64,000 nt of DNA from Oscillospiraceae bacterium (GCA_015068305.1 SVKV01000002.1:62001-126000), one strand, 5' to 3'. Shown: positions 1 to 6,388, counted from the stretch's first letter. Translations and numbers: made by a program. Notes: generated by a model from the letters alone, not told the origin.

Positions 1-2
1 TT

Positions 3-401
3 ACCGCCCTGGATGCCCAGGGAAATGAGGTCAGACTGTCCGATTATTTCGGAAAACCCATCGTGCTGAATTTCTGGGCCAGCTGGTGCGGCCCCTGCAA
101 AAGCGAAATGCCGGATTTTGATGAGGCCTATCTGGCCCAGGGAGAGGAAATCCAGTTTCTGATGGTGAATATGACCGACGGCTCCAGAGAAACCCTGGAC
201 ACCGCGAAGTCCTTTGTCGCCGACAGCGGCTACAGCTTCCCGGTTGTTTTTGATGTGAACCAGGAGGCGGCCATGACCTATGCGGTCAGTTCTCTGCCGA
301 CTACCTTCTTCATCGGTGCGGACGGAAGCATGGTAGCCTATGCCATGGGTGCCATTGATGGGGATACTCTCCAGCGTGGCATTGAAATGATCACACAATG
401 A
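3..401 (+). CDS. TlpA/ResA-type thioredoxin-fold protein, C-terminal part
   Basis: The reading frame is open from base 3 and enters from outside the window, so the true start, and any signal peptide or lipobox, is not visible. The visible part carries the redox motif W-C-G-P-C inside an FWASWCGPC context, followed by the acidic F-D-E-A segment and a cis-Pro loop (S-L-P-T-T-F), as in the TlpA/ResA/AhpC-TSA branch of thioredoxins. Such proteins are usually anchored outside the membrane and reduce disulfides of partner proteins, for example in cytochrome c maturation or oxidative repair. The specific partner here is unknown. A strong hairpin terminator follows 7 bases after the stop codon. Confidence 0.85.
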   Translation, partial: TALDAQGNEVRLSDYFGKPIVLNFWASWCGPCKSEMPDFDEAYLAQGEEIQFLMVNMTDGSRETLDTAKSFVADSGYSFPVVFDVNQEAAMTYAVSSLPTTFFIGADGSMVAYAMGAIDGDTLQRGIEMITQ

Positions 402-407
402 GAAAAA

Positions 408-440
408 CCTCCACGGCTTTTGCCGTGGAGGTTTCTTTTT
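408..440. terminator. Rho-independent terminator between convergent genes
   Basis: A perfect 10-bp stem (cctccacggc / gccgtggagg) with a four-T loop is followed by a T-rich run. It lies between the thioredoxin stop codon and the end of the convergent membrane-protein gene, so it may serve both. Confidence 0.85.
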
Positions 441-1032
441 ACTGTTTCTTTTTCTCGGAATAGCAAATCGTGATAAAACCAAATGCCAGGATCAAAACCA
501 GACCGGAGAATCCCAAAGCAAAAGAGGGGAGCCGGGCGGGGTTGACTTTTTCCACGTAATCGGCGGCCATCATCATGAATACCAGCTGCCCGTTGCACAT
601 CAGAATGCCGGGCATGGCCCGCTGCAGGGGCTTCAGATCATGGCAGATGGGAATGATCACGGAAATAAATACCACATTGGCGCAGATTGCCAGAAGCATC
701 ATGGGGTAGAAGTGGGGATTGGGAATGTAACCGGGGATGAAGCGGCTGCCGATGAAGGTCAGCACCAGGATATAGGCAAGATAGACAGCCATCAGAACCA
801 GATTCATCAGAAAATTACCGATAACGTCTTTTCGTTCACTGACACCATCGGGCCGCTGCGGGAAATTCTTGAACTGACAGATGAAGGGGACCACACTGGC
901 GCAGATGCCCACCAGCTCAATGGAATAGCCGGAGGTCAGCGTGCGATAGGATGCAAGTACCAGCAAAACGAGGGAGGGGATGCTTATGCGGAAGGATCTC
1001 AGCTTGTGAAGAACGAGAGAGAAGATGTTCAT
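439..1032 (-). CDS. Membrane protein, possibly an ABC-2 type permease
   Basis: This 197-residue protein is almost entirely hydrophobic, with about five to six predicted membrane spans (near residues 15-35, 40-52, 70-100, 105-130, 145-160 and 170-190). Its size, topology and the F-P-Q-R-P-D-G-V-S-E-R-K-D-V-I segment before the third span recall small ABC-2 permeases (ABC2_membrane_5 type), where a similar S-R-K-D-I motif sits in a cytoplasmic loop. No ATPase gene is adjacent, which weakens that reading. The start at 1032 has an AAGGAG ribosome binding site about ten bases upstream. The safest statement is a polytopic membrane protein. Confidence 0.6.
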   Translation of the reverse strand: MNIFSLVLHKLRSFRISIPSLVLLVLASYRTLTSGYSIELVGICASVVPFICQFKNFPQRPDGVSERKDVIGNFLMNLVLMAVYLAYILVLTFIGSRFIPGYIPNPHFYPMMLLAICANVVFISVIIPICHDLKPLQRAMPGILMCNGQLVFMMMAADYVEKVNPARLPSFALGFSGLVLILAFGFITICYSEKKKQ

Positions 1033-1186
1033 AGAATCCGGGCTCCTTTATGAATTTGATAAATGCAGAATATCACATAAATGTTTCTGAAATGTTTGAA
1101 ATTTTTCTGTTTATAAAATTATTTTAGAATATTTCAGTTGAATTGCCAATGAAGAATCGACCGGAAGCCGGCAACTCGACACTCTG

Positions 1187-1312
1187 TTGAGCAAGAGACC
1201 TGACGCTCCATATCGAGCCCCCATCCAGTGACAGTCCACCGGACTGTCACATATTATTTTCGGGTCAGTTCAACGCATATAAAAAGAACCAACCCATATG
1301 GGTTGGTTCTTC
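1187..1312. repeat. tRNA-end repeat, copy A (5'-truncated, decayed)
   Basis: From about 1213 to 1312 this closely matches copy B (1337-1484): it shares the segment tcgagcccccatc, the hairpin tgacagtcc-acc-ggactgtca, and a terminal terminator hairpin aagaaccaaccc/gggttggttctt at 1281-1312. The first hairpin of copy B is missing. Bases 1187-1203 (tgagcaagagacctgac) look like a mutated copy of the tRNA-Thr 3' fragment that borders the other copies, so this would be the older of two nested insertions. No coding content. Confidence 0.65.
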
Positions 1313-1336
1313 TTATGGAGCTAGTGACCTGACTCG
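1313..1336 (-). repeat. Displaced tRNA-Thr 3' fragment (24-nt duplication)
   Basis: These 24 bases are identical to 1485-1508 and correspond on the minus strand to the tRNA from T-loop C56 through the acceptor 3' end and CCA, plus three bases. They lie exactly between repeat copies A and B, as expected for a duplication made when copy B inserted. Confidence 0.8.
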
Positions 1337-1484
1337 TTTACATTTTCATTTCCTATGGAAATGAAAATTAAGGTGTCGATGTGGTCGAGCCCCCATCGAG
1401 TGACAGTCCACCGGACTGTCACATATTGTTTTCGAGTCAGCTCACCGCATATAAAAAGAACCAACCCAGGTGGGTTGGTTCTTT
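1337..1484. repeat. tRNA-end repeat, copy B (148 bp)
   Basis: This near-intact copy shares with the copy at 15506-15652 the start ttacattttca, the block tgaaaatta-ggtgtcgatg-ggtcgag-cc-catcgag, and four hairpins in the same order. The hairpins are 1342-1368 (12-bp stem), 1376-1399 (9 bp, one mismatch), the 9-bp stem tgacagtcc/ggactgtca with loop acc, and a terminator 1453-1486. Both sides carry the same 24-nt tRNA-Thr fragment. Stem sequences differ between copies but pairing is kept. There is no convincing ORF, and no terminal inverted repeats of insertion-sequence type. Confidence 0.8.
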
Positions 1485-1534
1485 TTATGGAGCTAGTGAC
1501 CTGACTCGAACAGGCGACCTTCTCATTACGAGTG
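1485..1534. repeat. Left attachment site: displaced tRNA-Thr 3' end
   Basis: These 50 bases match 11172-11221 with two differences (1501 c versus 11188 g; 1513 g versus 11200 c). Identity runs from just beyond the tRNA 3' end to just past the anticodon and stops there. The two differences are paired positions of the T-stem, so both versions fold. This copy has no 5' half and cannot be a working tRNA. Confidence 0.85.
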
Positions 1535-1619
1535 GTGATTTTGCTGTTTTCTCCTGTTTTGAGATGTGCGAAAATGTGTTGCAGCGCAATCATTTTTCGA
1601 ATTCTGCGTTGCGTATCGT

Positions 1620-1670
1620 TTTGGCTACCGGAAAGCTCTTTTTGTAACGTGGGTAGCCAAATGGTAGCCA
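1620..1670. other. Candidate integrase arm-binding sites, left end
   Basis: The 19-mer ggtagccaaatggtagcca at 1652-1670 recurs exactly at 11078-11096, next to the other attachment site. An inverted half copy (tttggctacc) lies at 1620-1629. Repeats just inside both ends of an element are typical arm-type sites for tyrosine integrases. The role is inferred; the repeat is seen. Confidence 0.5.
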
Positions 1671-1726
1671 AAATATAGAGGCGGTTTTGCCCTTTGATTT
1701 TTGCTTTTTCTTTGCTTTCGGTTTGC

Positions 1727-2146
1727 TTAATAATTGCTTATTGAAAAGATGCACACCTGCAGAATTAAGCGAAGGACTCCAGAATGCTGAGCCACTCCAC
1801 CATGCTCTCTCTGTCCTTCAGCTTCATATCCGTCGCGTCGTTGTACTCCGGCCATTCCTTCCGCAGAATCTCCAGTGCCTGTTCCTCTGTCATATTCGGT
1901 ACCTCCATTGTTGATAGTATCATTATAATTGCTTCCGGTATTTGCGTCAACAGATCTCTTTACGCCCAGCGCCTCATCAATCGCGTAGACTGCATCCTGG
2001 AATCCCAGCTCCACAGCACCGGTGTCCTTGACGTTTGCTACGTCCTCAGATATATTGTTTTTAGAAGCAGAACTGATGGGCGTGGCAAGAGAGCCGGTTT
2101 CCGGTAACTCCTCCGCTAGGCTAGGTTCTGCTTCATTTCTTATCAT
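1727..2146 (-). pseudogene. Low-confidence open frame, possible gene remnant
   Basis: The frame encodes up to 139 residues with no recognisable domain. The region around residues 30-65 (S-E-D-V-A-N-V-K-D-T-G then A-V-Y-A-I-D-E-A-L-G) looks protein-like. The first ATG has no ribosome binding site, and the frame continues in phase upstream without a start up to the terminator at 2187-2214. The 3' part overlaps the better-supported 42-codon gene at 1765-1893 in another frame. A truncated gene left by rearrangement at the element's left end is the simplest reading. Confidence 0.25.
1765..1893 (-). CDS. Small acidic protein of the integrated element
   Basis: The 42-residue product begins M-T-E-E-Q-A-L-E-I-L-R-K-E-W and is rich in Glu, Leu and Trp, so it probably folds as two short helices. 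The ATG at 1893 is preceded by GGAGGT with seven bases of spacing, which supports this start over the TTG further upstream at 1950. No family is recognised. It is the last leftward gene before the left attachment site. Confidence 0.5.
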   Translation of the reverse strand: MTEEQALEILRKEWPEYNDATDMKLKDRESMVEWLSILESFA

Positions 2147-2186
2147 AGCTGCTGTTTCCCGGAATTCTTTTGCATTCGAAACAGAC

Positions 2187-2214
2187 AGAAAGCCGGGATT
2201 GCTCCCGGCTTTCT
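2187..2214 (-). terminator. Terminator after the 33-codon gene
   Basis: A perfect 12-bp stem (agaaagccggga / tcccggctttct, loop ttgc) lies four bases beyond the stop codon of the small gene at 2218-2319. On the minus strand it is followed by a T-rich stretch. Confidence 0.75.
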
Positions 2215-2217
2215 CTG

Positions 2218-2319
2218 TTATTTCGTATTCTCTTTGAGCAGCTCCATTATTACTACAGTAACAAGTCGCAGATCTTCTTCTGACAGCTTATCCAAAGAGT
2301 TAATGATAAATTGTTTCAT
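2218..2319 (-). CDS. Micro-ORF of the integrated element (33 aa)
   Basis: The product begins M-K-Q-F-I-I-N-S-L-D-K-L-S-E-E-D and continues with a hydrophobic stretch (R-L-V-T-V-V-I-M-E-L-L) ending K-E-N-T-K. It could form one amphipathic helix. The ATG at 2319 has a GGGAGG ribosome binding site eight bases upstream, and a strong terminator follows directly. These two signals are the reason for calling it a gene. The function is unknown. Confidence 0.55.
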   Translation of the reverse strand: MKQFIINSLDKLSEEDLRLVTVVIMELLKENTK

Positions 2320-2347
2320 GATACGTCCTCCCATTGTATGTTAATAA

Positions 2348-2425
2348 TTAATACCAACCGCGACCATTGTAAAGGCTATCTATCACGGCGATAAGGGGCA
2401 CAAAGCAAAAAAGAATATAGTGCAT
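2348..2425 (-). CDS. Micro-ORF, single-span membrane peptide (25 aa)
   Basis: The frame encodes 25 residues with a hydrophobic core (Y-I-L-F-C-F-V-P-L-I-A-V-I) and a polar end (N-G-R-G-W-Y). It has the size and character of a membrane-inserting micropeptide. An AAGGAGG site sits six bases before the ATG at 2425. It lies between the 91-codon gene and the 33-codon gene on the same strand, probably in one transcript. No homologue is recognised. Confidence 0.5.
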   Translation of the reverse strand: MHYILFCFVPLIAVIDSLYNGRGWY

Positions 2426-2537
2426 GCAATTCCTCCTTGATTTTAGGAAGGAGGCAAGCTATAATAAACTTGCCTCCGGTCGGTGGCGTTAGGCTCTTTG
2501 CATCTCAGTCTTGGCGGGCTGATGCAAGGGGCTTTTC

Positions 2538-2813
2538 TTATGCTACGACAAAGCGGCGGGAAGTGGTGGTTTTTGTGAACCGCTCCCAGAGTTCTGGGGC
2601 AGCTGCTTTCAGGGCCTTGCTGTCCAGGCGGCTGCTGGTGATATGCTTCCAGGTGATCTTGAACGTGGGGCCGCTGATCTCATCGGTGGCGGCCGCTGTC
2701 ATGGTGGCCTTGATATCGTCTTCAATCGCGGCGATCTCTCCGGCCAGTTCTTCAGCCATTCGGCGCAGTTCCCGGAGCTCCTTAACCTTGGTTTCCATTT
2801 CGTTCATACTCAT
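2538..2813 (-). CDS. Phage-type coiled-coil protein
   Basis: The 91-residue protein has an N-terminal helix/coiled coil (about residues 5-40, rich in Glu, Leu, Arg) and a compact C-terminal half with W-K-H-I-T-S-S-R-L-D and F-T-K-T-T-T-S-R-R-F. That C-terminal pattern recurs in small proteins of Firmicutes phages, generally next to recombination or replication genes, and is similar in layout to Gp157-like proteins. The role is unknown. The ATG at 2813 or the internal Met3 could start translation; GGAGG lies upstream of 2813. It is the first leftward gene from the operator region at 2916-3030. Confidence 0.65.
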   Translation of the reverse strand: MSMNEMETKVKELRELRRMAEELAGEIAAIEDDIKATMTAAATDEISGPTFKITWKHITSSRLDSKALKAAAPELWERFTKTTTSRRFVVA

Positions 2814-2915
2814 TGTGTGAACCTCCTTGTAATAATTCCACCGCTGTTGTAGTCTTTGGTGTGGGGGTCGACTTACCGGGTGGGTCTCTGTTGTCCCCTC
2901 GTCTCTGGCTATATA

Positions 2916-3036
2916 ATAATATAGTTGCGCAACTATATCAAGATGGAATATTGCACATATTTGCGCAACGATATTTGTTGATTATATATAGTTGCGCAAC
3001 TATTTGATGTGTAGTATACTATGAGATACAAGGAGG
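2916..3036 (+). promoter_or_regulatory. Operator/promoter region of the RHH-Fic operon
   Basis: Two copies of a perfect palindrome (tatagttgcgcaactata at 2920-2937; atagttgcgcaactat at 2988-3003) flank a half-matching site (ttgcgcaa at 2961-2968). The right palindrome covers the -35 box TTGCGC (2992-2997), which stands 17 bases from the -10 box TATACT (3015-3020). A repressor bound there would shut off the downstream pair. The RHH protein encoded next is the obvious candidate, the element's CI-like repressor the alternative. The left palindrome may also control the leftward gene at 2813. Confidence 0.65.
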
Positions 3037-3043
3037 TATGTAC

Positions 3044-3241
3044 ATGGGTAAAGCATCAACGAAAGCACAGAATAAATATATTGCAAAGGCTTATGACCGG
3101 GTTAACCTAACCATGCCTAAGGGCAAAAAGGACGCTGTACAGGCCCACGCCACGCAGCACGGCGAGAGCGTGAACGCCTTTATTAACCGTGCCATTGATG
3201 AAGCAATGGAGCGTGATGGCACGCAGGAGGTCACAGAATGA
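3044..3241 (+). CDS. Ribbon-helix-helix DNA-binding protein, probable antitoxin
   Basis: The 65-residue protein has the Arc/CopG-type pattern: a basic N-terminus, a short strand (R-V-N-L-T-M-P), then two helices containing K-K-D-A-V-Q-A-H-A and S-V-N-A-F-I-N-R-A-I-D-E-A. RHH dimers bind palindromic operators, which fits the TAGTTGCGCAACTA sites upstream. The ATG at 3044 has AAGGAGG at correct spacing; the ATG at 3038 is too close to it. The gene overlaps the Fic gene by four bases, so the two are co-translated like an antitoxin-toxin pair. Confidence 0.75.
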   Translation: MGKASTKAQNKYIAKAYDRVNLTMPKGKKDAVQAHATQHGESVNAFINRAIDEAMERDGTQEVTE

Positions 3242-3900
3242 AGAACTACCCTGATAAATTCCAAATGACCCCAGAACAAAGTTTGTTTCTTGCAAAAAAG
3301 AAGTGGGATGAAAACGTGTATTGTGGTATGCGGATGGAAAACCGAAATATCACATTCCCACAAACTAAGACTATTTTACAGGGTGTAAATGTGCCGAGTG
3401 TTCAGCTTGACGATATTCAGGCTGTTTTGAATATGCGGGATGCGTGGCGGTTCCTGCTGGGCACCATGGGTGAACCGATTACTTTTGAATACTGGTGCAA
3501 GCTAAATGAGCATATCGCCCGGAATGAGGCTTTGGAGTGGGGCAAGCTGCGAACCGGCTCTGTTGGCATCTCCGGCACAGACTACATTCCACCAGTCCCG
3601 GCAGAGGATGCGACAAGAGCGGAGTTGAACACAATCCTGACTGCAGACACTACCGCAACAGCAAAGGCTCTGGAGGCTTTTGTATGGGGTGCAAGGGGAC
3701 AATTCTTTTGGGACGGAAACAAGCGCACAAGTATGACCCTTGCAAACAAGATCCTCGTTTCCTCCGGTGCTGGATTCCTGACGATCACAGATAAGCACAT
3801 GGAGCAGTTCAACACTCTGCTGCTTGACTACTACAACACAGGCGATAGCGACACACTCAAAGACTTCCTGTATGAAAACACCATCCAGGGCATTGGATAA
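3238..3900 (+). CDS. Fic/DOC-family protein with His-to-Gln in the active site
   Basis: The 220-residue protein has a Fic fold: helical N-terminus, a flap region (G-S-V-G-I-S-G-T-D-Y-I-P-P, about 102-114) and the signature Q155-F-F-W-D159-G-N161-K-R163. Fic enzymes use H-x-F-x-(D/E)-G-N-x-x-R to transfer AMP or another phosphate-containing group to a target hydroxyl. Here the catalytic His is Gln (codon caa at 3700), while the phosphate-binding D-G-N-K-R is intact. It may bind nucleotide without transferring it, or belong to a Gln subclass. It follows the RHH gene by a four-base overlap with its own GGAGGT site. The product is likely a toxin or defence component; substrate unknown. Confidence 0.8.
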   Translation: MKNYPDKFQMTPEQSLFLAKKKWDENVYCGMRMENRNITFPQTKTILQGVNVPSVQLDDIQAVLNMRDAWRFLLGTMGEPITFEYWCKLNEHIARNEALEWGKLRTGSVGISGTDYIPPVPAEDATRAELNTILTADTTATAKALEAFVWGARGQFFWDGNKRTSMTLANKILVSSGAGFLTITDKHMEQFNTLLLDYYNTGDSDTLKDFLYENTIQGIG

Positions 3901-3908
3901 CGAACAAC

Positions 3909-3951
3909 AAAGACCGGGATACCGCTTTTCTGTGGCGGTTCCCGGTCTTTA
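3909..3951 (+). terminator. Terminator of the RHH-Fic operon
   Basis: A long hairpin (aaagaccggga ... tcccggtcttt, with an inner accgc/gcggt stem) starts eight bases after the Fic stop codon and ends in ttt. Confidence 0.8.
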
Positions 3952-4384
3952 GTGCTTGATTAGCTTGTTTGTGGCGGCATAGCCAGCCCTGTGACGGCTT
4001 TTTATTTCGGGTATATCTCTGCATCACCCGAAGTGGTTTGCTCGGAAAAACATGCATTTTTGCAGGGTTTCCGGGCTCAGAAAGGCAATCAAGGCTCCGG
4101 CCTGGGTTACTGGGCCATTAAGAACCTCAGATGTGTGCGCAAAGGCCCGGATCCGATCAAGCATCCTGCGAGCACCACCGGGGAGGGGGTAGCGGAAAAA
4201 CGGGGGGCGGGTCGCGGCGGGGCTGGGATGTATATCACACATCCATTTTTTATCCCCAAATCTTCGCATACCAAGGGGAGGGGGGTGCCGGAAAAATGGG
4301 CCTGGGTATCTTAGATACAAGCCGGTAAAAAATAATAACAGTACAATATAGCAGCTGCCAGGAATAATCTGAGCGGCATTTTGT
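3952..4384. other. Non-coding stretch with G-rich imperfect repeats
   Basis: No frame here has a credible start. The stretch holds two similar G-rich blocks (about 4181-4207 and 4275-4301) sharing a run of G, then a tagcggaaaaa- or tgccggaaaaa-like core, with an A/T-rich stretch between them. Such asymmetric repeated sequence in an element with its own DnaC and replisome organiser could be its replication origin, but this is a guess. Confidence 0.35.
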
Positions 4385-4425
4385 AAGAAGCCACCTCCGG
4401 TTAGTGTGTACCGTGGGGGCTTCTT
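4385..4425 (-). terminator. Terminator of the leftward early operon
   Basis: Inverted repeat aagaagcc/ggcttctt plus a partly paired interior lies ten bases beyond the stop of the 360-codon gene. Confidence 0.55.
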
Positions 4426-4434
4426 ATTTATGTG

Positions 4435-5517
4435 TTACTTACGAAGATACGCTTGTGATTTTGGCTTTTTAACGCTATCGGAATTACCGGAGCTGCTTGA
4501 CGCGGAGATGCCCGTTTTCTTGGCCGCGCTGGTTTTGGAAGAGGCAGTACCTTTTGCGCTTCTGGGGGGAATCTTTAACGTGGATTCCGGGACTAAAGTT
4601 TTCTCAGCAGCAGACTGAAATGCACTGATGAAAGCGTTAAAGTCATCATCATTTGCCTCTCGTTTTGTACCGGATCTTTTGGTAATCGTATCAGCCAGAG
4701 CATCCGAAACAGCGGATCCTGCCTTAGTGCTTTTAACGGCGCTTGCAACTTTATCAAAGACATCATCTTTCTTTCTATTCGCCCCGGCATTTGCAAACAC
4801 AGCATTCTTATTCATTACGGCTTCGGTTGTACCGTTCGCTCTATCTGTAAACGGTGTGTTGTTTTTTCGATAAGAGCTGCCTAAACCATCGTGATATGTT
4901 TCTGATACATCACCACGCTGAACCATTCCAAACAGACCGTTGGGGTTGCCATATTCGGTTGAAAGAGGACCATATCCGAGGGATAAAATGCTATCGTTGC
5001 CGGTTACAGGCTGCTCCGACTGCAGGCTAGGATGGTTTCTGGGAGTACCGGCAGACGCAGAGAACCGGGAACTCTGGCTTTTATCTTTGGCTCCTTCACC
5101 CCAAAGGCCCTTGACAAATTCGGTGAAGCGGCTGCTTGCATCTGCTTCTTTTGCTCTCGCTTCGGCGGCCTTTTCGTTTTCGGTCATCCTGGCCCAGGGG
5201 ACCTCGGTCAGATATTTGTTGATCTCATTATTCACTGCGCCCTCATAGCGCTCATTCCCATCAAGTGTAAAATTCGGTGCATGCCCAAGCTCAGGCAAGC
5301 CGGATTCCGCATCGGGGGAATCTCGGAGGGACCAAATATAGCTCATCCAGGAATCCTCCATTTTCATATCCCTGTGGAGCCAATATGCCTCATTAAAGTC
5401 GCCGCGTTCTTCCGCATTCTTAATTTGAGTTAAGTACTGGAGCAGTATTTCTCTCCGTCTGCGCTGGAATTCTTCTGGACGCATATTTCGCTCGTCTTTT
5501 TGGATTGAATTGATCAT
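4435..5517 (-). CDS. Hypothetical protein with low-complexity C-terminus
   Basis: The 360-residue protein has a charged helical N-terminal part (about residues 1-60, rich in Arg, Glu, Leu and aromatic residues), a long Gly/Ser/Asn-rich middle, and a C-terminal 60 residues dominated by Ser, Lys, Ala and Thr. No membrane span or known domain is seen. The ATG at 5517 has GGAAGA upstream; the TTG further out at 5535 is less likely. It is the last and longest gene of the leftward operon. In a satellite this slot often holds functions that interfere with or redirect helper-phage packaging, but nothing here proves that. Confidence 0.6.
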   Translation of the reverse strand: MINSIQKDERNMRPEEFQRRRREILLQYLTQIKNAEERGDFNEAYWLHRDMKMEDSWMSYIWSLRDSPDAESGLPELGHAPNFTLDGNERYEGAVNNEINKYLTEVPWARMTENEKAAEARAKEADASSRFTEFVKGLWGEGAKDKSQSSRFSASAGTPRNHPSLQSEQPVTGNDSILSLGYGPLSTEYGNPNGLFGMVQRGDVSETYHDGLGSSYRKNNTPFTDRANGTTEAVMNKNAVFANAGANRKKDDVFDKVASAVKSTKAGSAVSDALADTITKRSGTKREANDDDFNAFISAFQSAAEKTLVPESTLKIPPRSAKGTASSKTSAAKKTGISASSSSGNSDSVKKPKSQAYLRK

Positions 5518-5757
5518 AACTATTCTTCCTTTCAATTGTTTTGTTGGAGCAATGTGGAATCCTCACATAGTGCCTATTTCTCTTTCTCTGAAAATACCTT
5601 TTTACTGCCATTTAATTTCGTTTCTAGGGTCGGAAAACACTGTATTTTGCAGCGATTTAGAGGGTAATCTTCCAAGGGAGGTATAAACTGTCGGCTTATA
5701 AAAAGGTCCCCAAAACTAGGCTTTTTGAGGGGTTTTAGGGGTAAGTGGGTGTATATC
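5518..5757. other. Non-coding spacer in the leftward operon
   Basis: No credible gene is seen. On the minus strand the part near 5700-5760 has runs of C and A/T (ctaaaacccctcaaaaagcc) resembling the G-rich blocks of 4181-4301, including a shared gatataca sequence. A second replication or regulatory site is possible. Confidence 0.3.
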
Positions 5758-5946
5758 TTACATAGCTGCTTCACTATCAAAACCATTTTTCTTTCGTTGA
5801 ATCAATTGATTTATGGTAAGGTTAATCTCCTTTAGATCGTCGATATCCAGCTGCCCCAGCTTCTGAGAAATGCAGAGAACAAGAGTGCGCCGGAGCCCTT
5901 CAGCGCGTTCAGCCCTGGGCAGGCGCTTGAGATTACAAGCTATCAT
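5758..5946 (-). CDS. Small phage-type protein (62 aa)
   Basis: The product begins M-I-A-C-N-L-K-R-L-P-R-A-E-R-A-E-G-L-R-R and looks all-helical, with a D-I-D-D-L-K-E-I-N-L-T-I-N motif in the second half. The ATG at 5946 is preceded by AGGAGG with five bases of spacing, so it is preferred to the upstream frame extension. It sits in the leftward early operon between the Cys-rich protein and the 360-codon gene. No function is recognised. Confidence 0.6.
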   Translation of the reverse strand: MIACNLKRLPRAERAEGLRRTLVLCISQKLGQLDIDDLKEINLTINQLIQRKKNGFDSEAAM

Positions 5947-6000
5947 AATTCCTCCTTTTTTATCCGGCGGAGTGCCTATTATGAGCACTCCGCCATATTG

Positions 6001-6159
6001 TTAGTCCGCTGCGCCATCTCCTTTCTTTTCGGTACCGGTCCGGAAGGGCCAGAGGGGACAATCCAACAGCGGGCATTTGCGCACCTCCGGTTTGTTTCCG
6101 CCGCAGCAATCCAGACATTTCTGAACTATGGCCTGTTTTCGTGTCAGCTTCTCAGCCAT
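6001..6159 (-). CDS. Small Cys-rich putative zinc-binding protein (52 aa)
   Basis: The 52 residues contain five cysteines in the order C-L-D-C-C ... K-C-P ... D-C-P-L-W-P-F-R, a pattern seen in small phage-encoded zinc-ribbon proteins of Firmicutes. The ATG at 6159 has GGAGG six bases upstream and overlaps the end of the YdbC-like gene, so translation is probably coupled. It likely binds nucleic acid or a protein partner in early replication; this is inferred from context. Confidence 0.65.
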   Translation of the reverse strand: MAEKLTRKQAIVQKCLDCCGGNKPEVRKCPLLDCPLWPFRTGTEKKGDGAAD

Positions 6160-6388
6160 TGATGTCCTCCATGCTGTTCAGCAGGCCCTGCAGCGCTGAC
6201 AGTTCTTCTGCAGAAAAGGTGATACCCTTCTGCATTTTTCGCTCACCGTTGATTACGCGCCACCGGCGCAGATCAAACTTGGGCTCTGCGCCATTGAATG
6301 AGATAACATTGAGCTCAGTAGTCATAGAGCCGCTTTCAGCAATGGTGCCGATGTGTTTTGTGACTTCGTAAGTAAATGTTTTTGCCAT
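6152..6388 (-). CDS. YdbC/PC4-like single-stranded DNA-binding protein
   Basis: The 78-residue protein matches the YdbC family (PC4-like fold): N-terminal strands ending in H-I-G-T-I-A-E-S, then E-L-N-V-I-S-F-N-G-A-E-P-K-F-D-L-R-R-W, K-G-I-T-F-S and a C-terminal helix (E-E-L-S-A-L-Q-G-L-L). These proteins form dimers that bind single-stranded DNA. In a phage-like early operon it would support replication or recombination. The ATG at 6388 has an AGGAGG-type site within ten bases upstream. Confidence 0.8.
   Translation of the reverse strand: MAKTFTYEVTKHIGTIAESGSMTTELNVISFNGAEPKFDLRRWRVINGERKMQKGITFSAEELSALQGLLNSMEDING

Noticed and set aside
1204-1508. Tandem repeats with spacers taken for a CRISPR array
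   Set aside because: There are only two units of about 130 bp, each with several different hairpins and a tRNA fragment; no short regular repeat-spacer pattern exists here or elsewhere in the window, and no cas genes are seen.
1381-1671. Short open frames across the repeat copies at the left attachment site
   Set aside because: They cross hairpins and tRNA fragments and have no start signals.
4024-4320. Open frame of 98 codons on the minus strand in the element's non-coding stretch
   Set aside because: It has no ribosome binding site, is rich in Pro and Arg from G-rich DNA, and matches nothing I know. The G-rich repeats explain it.
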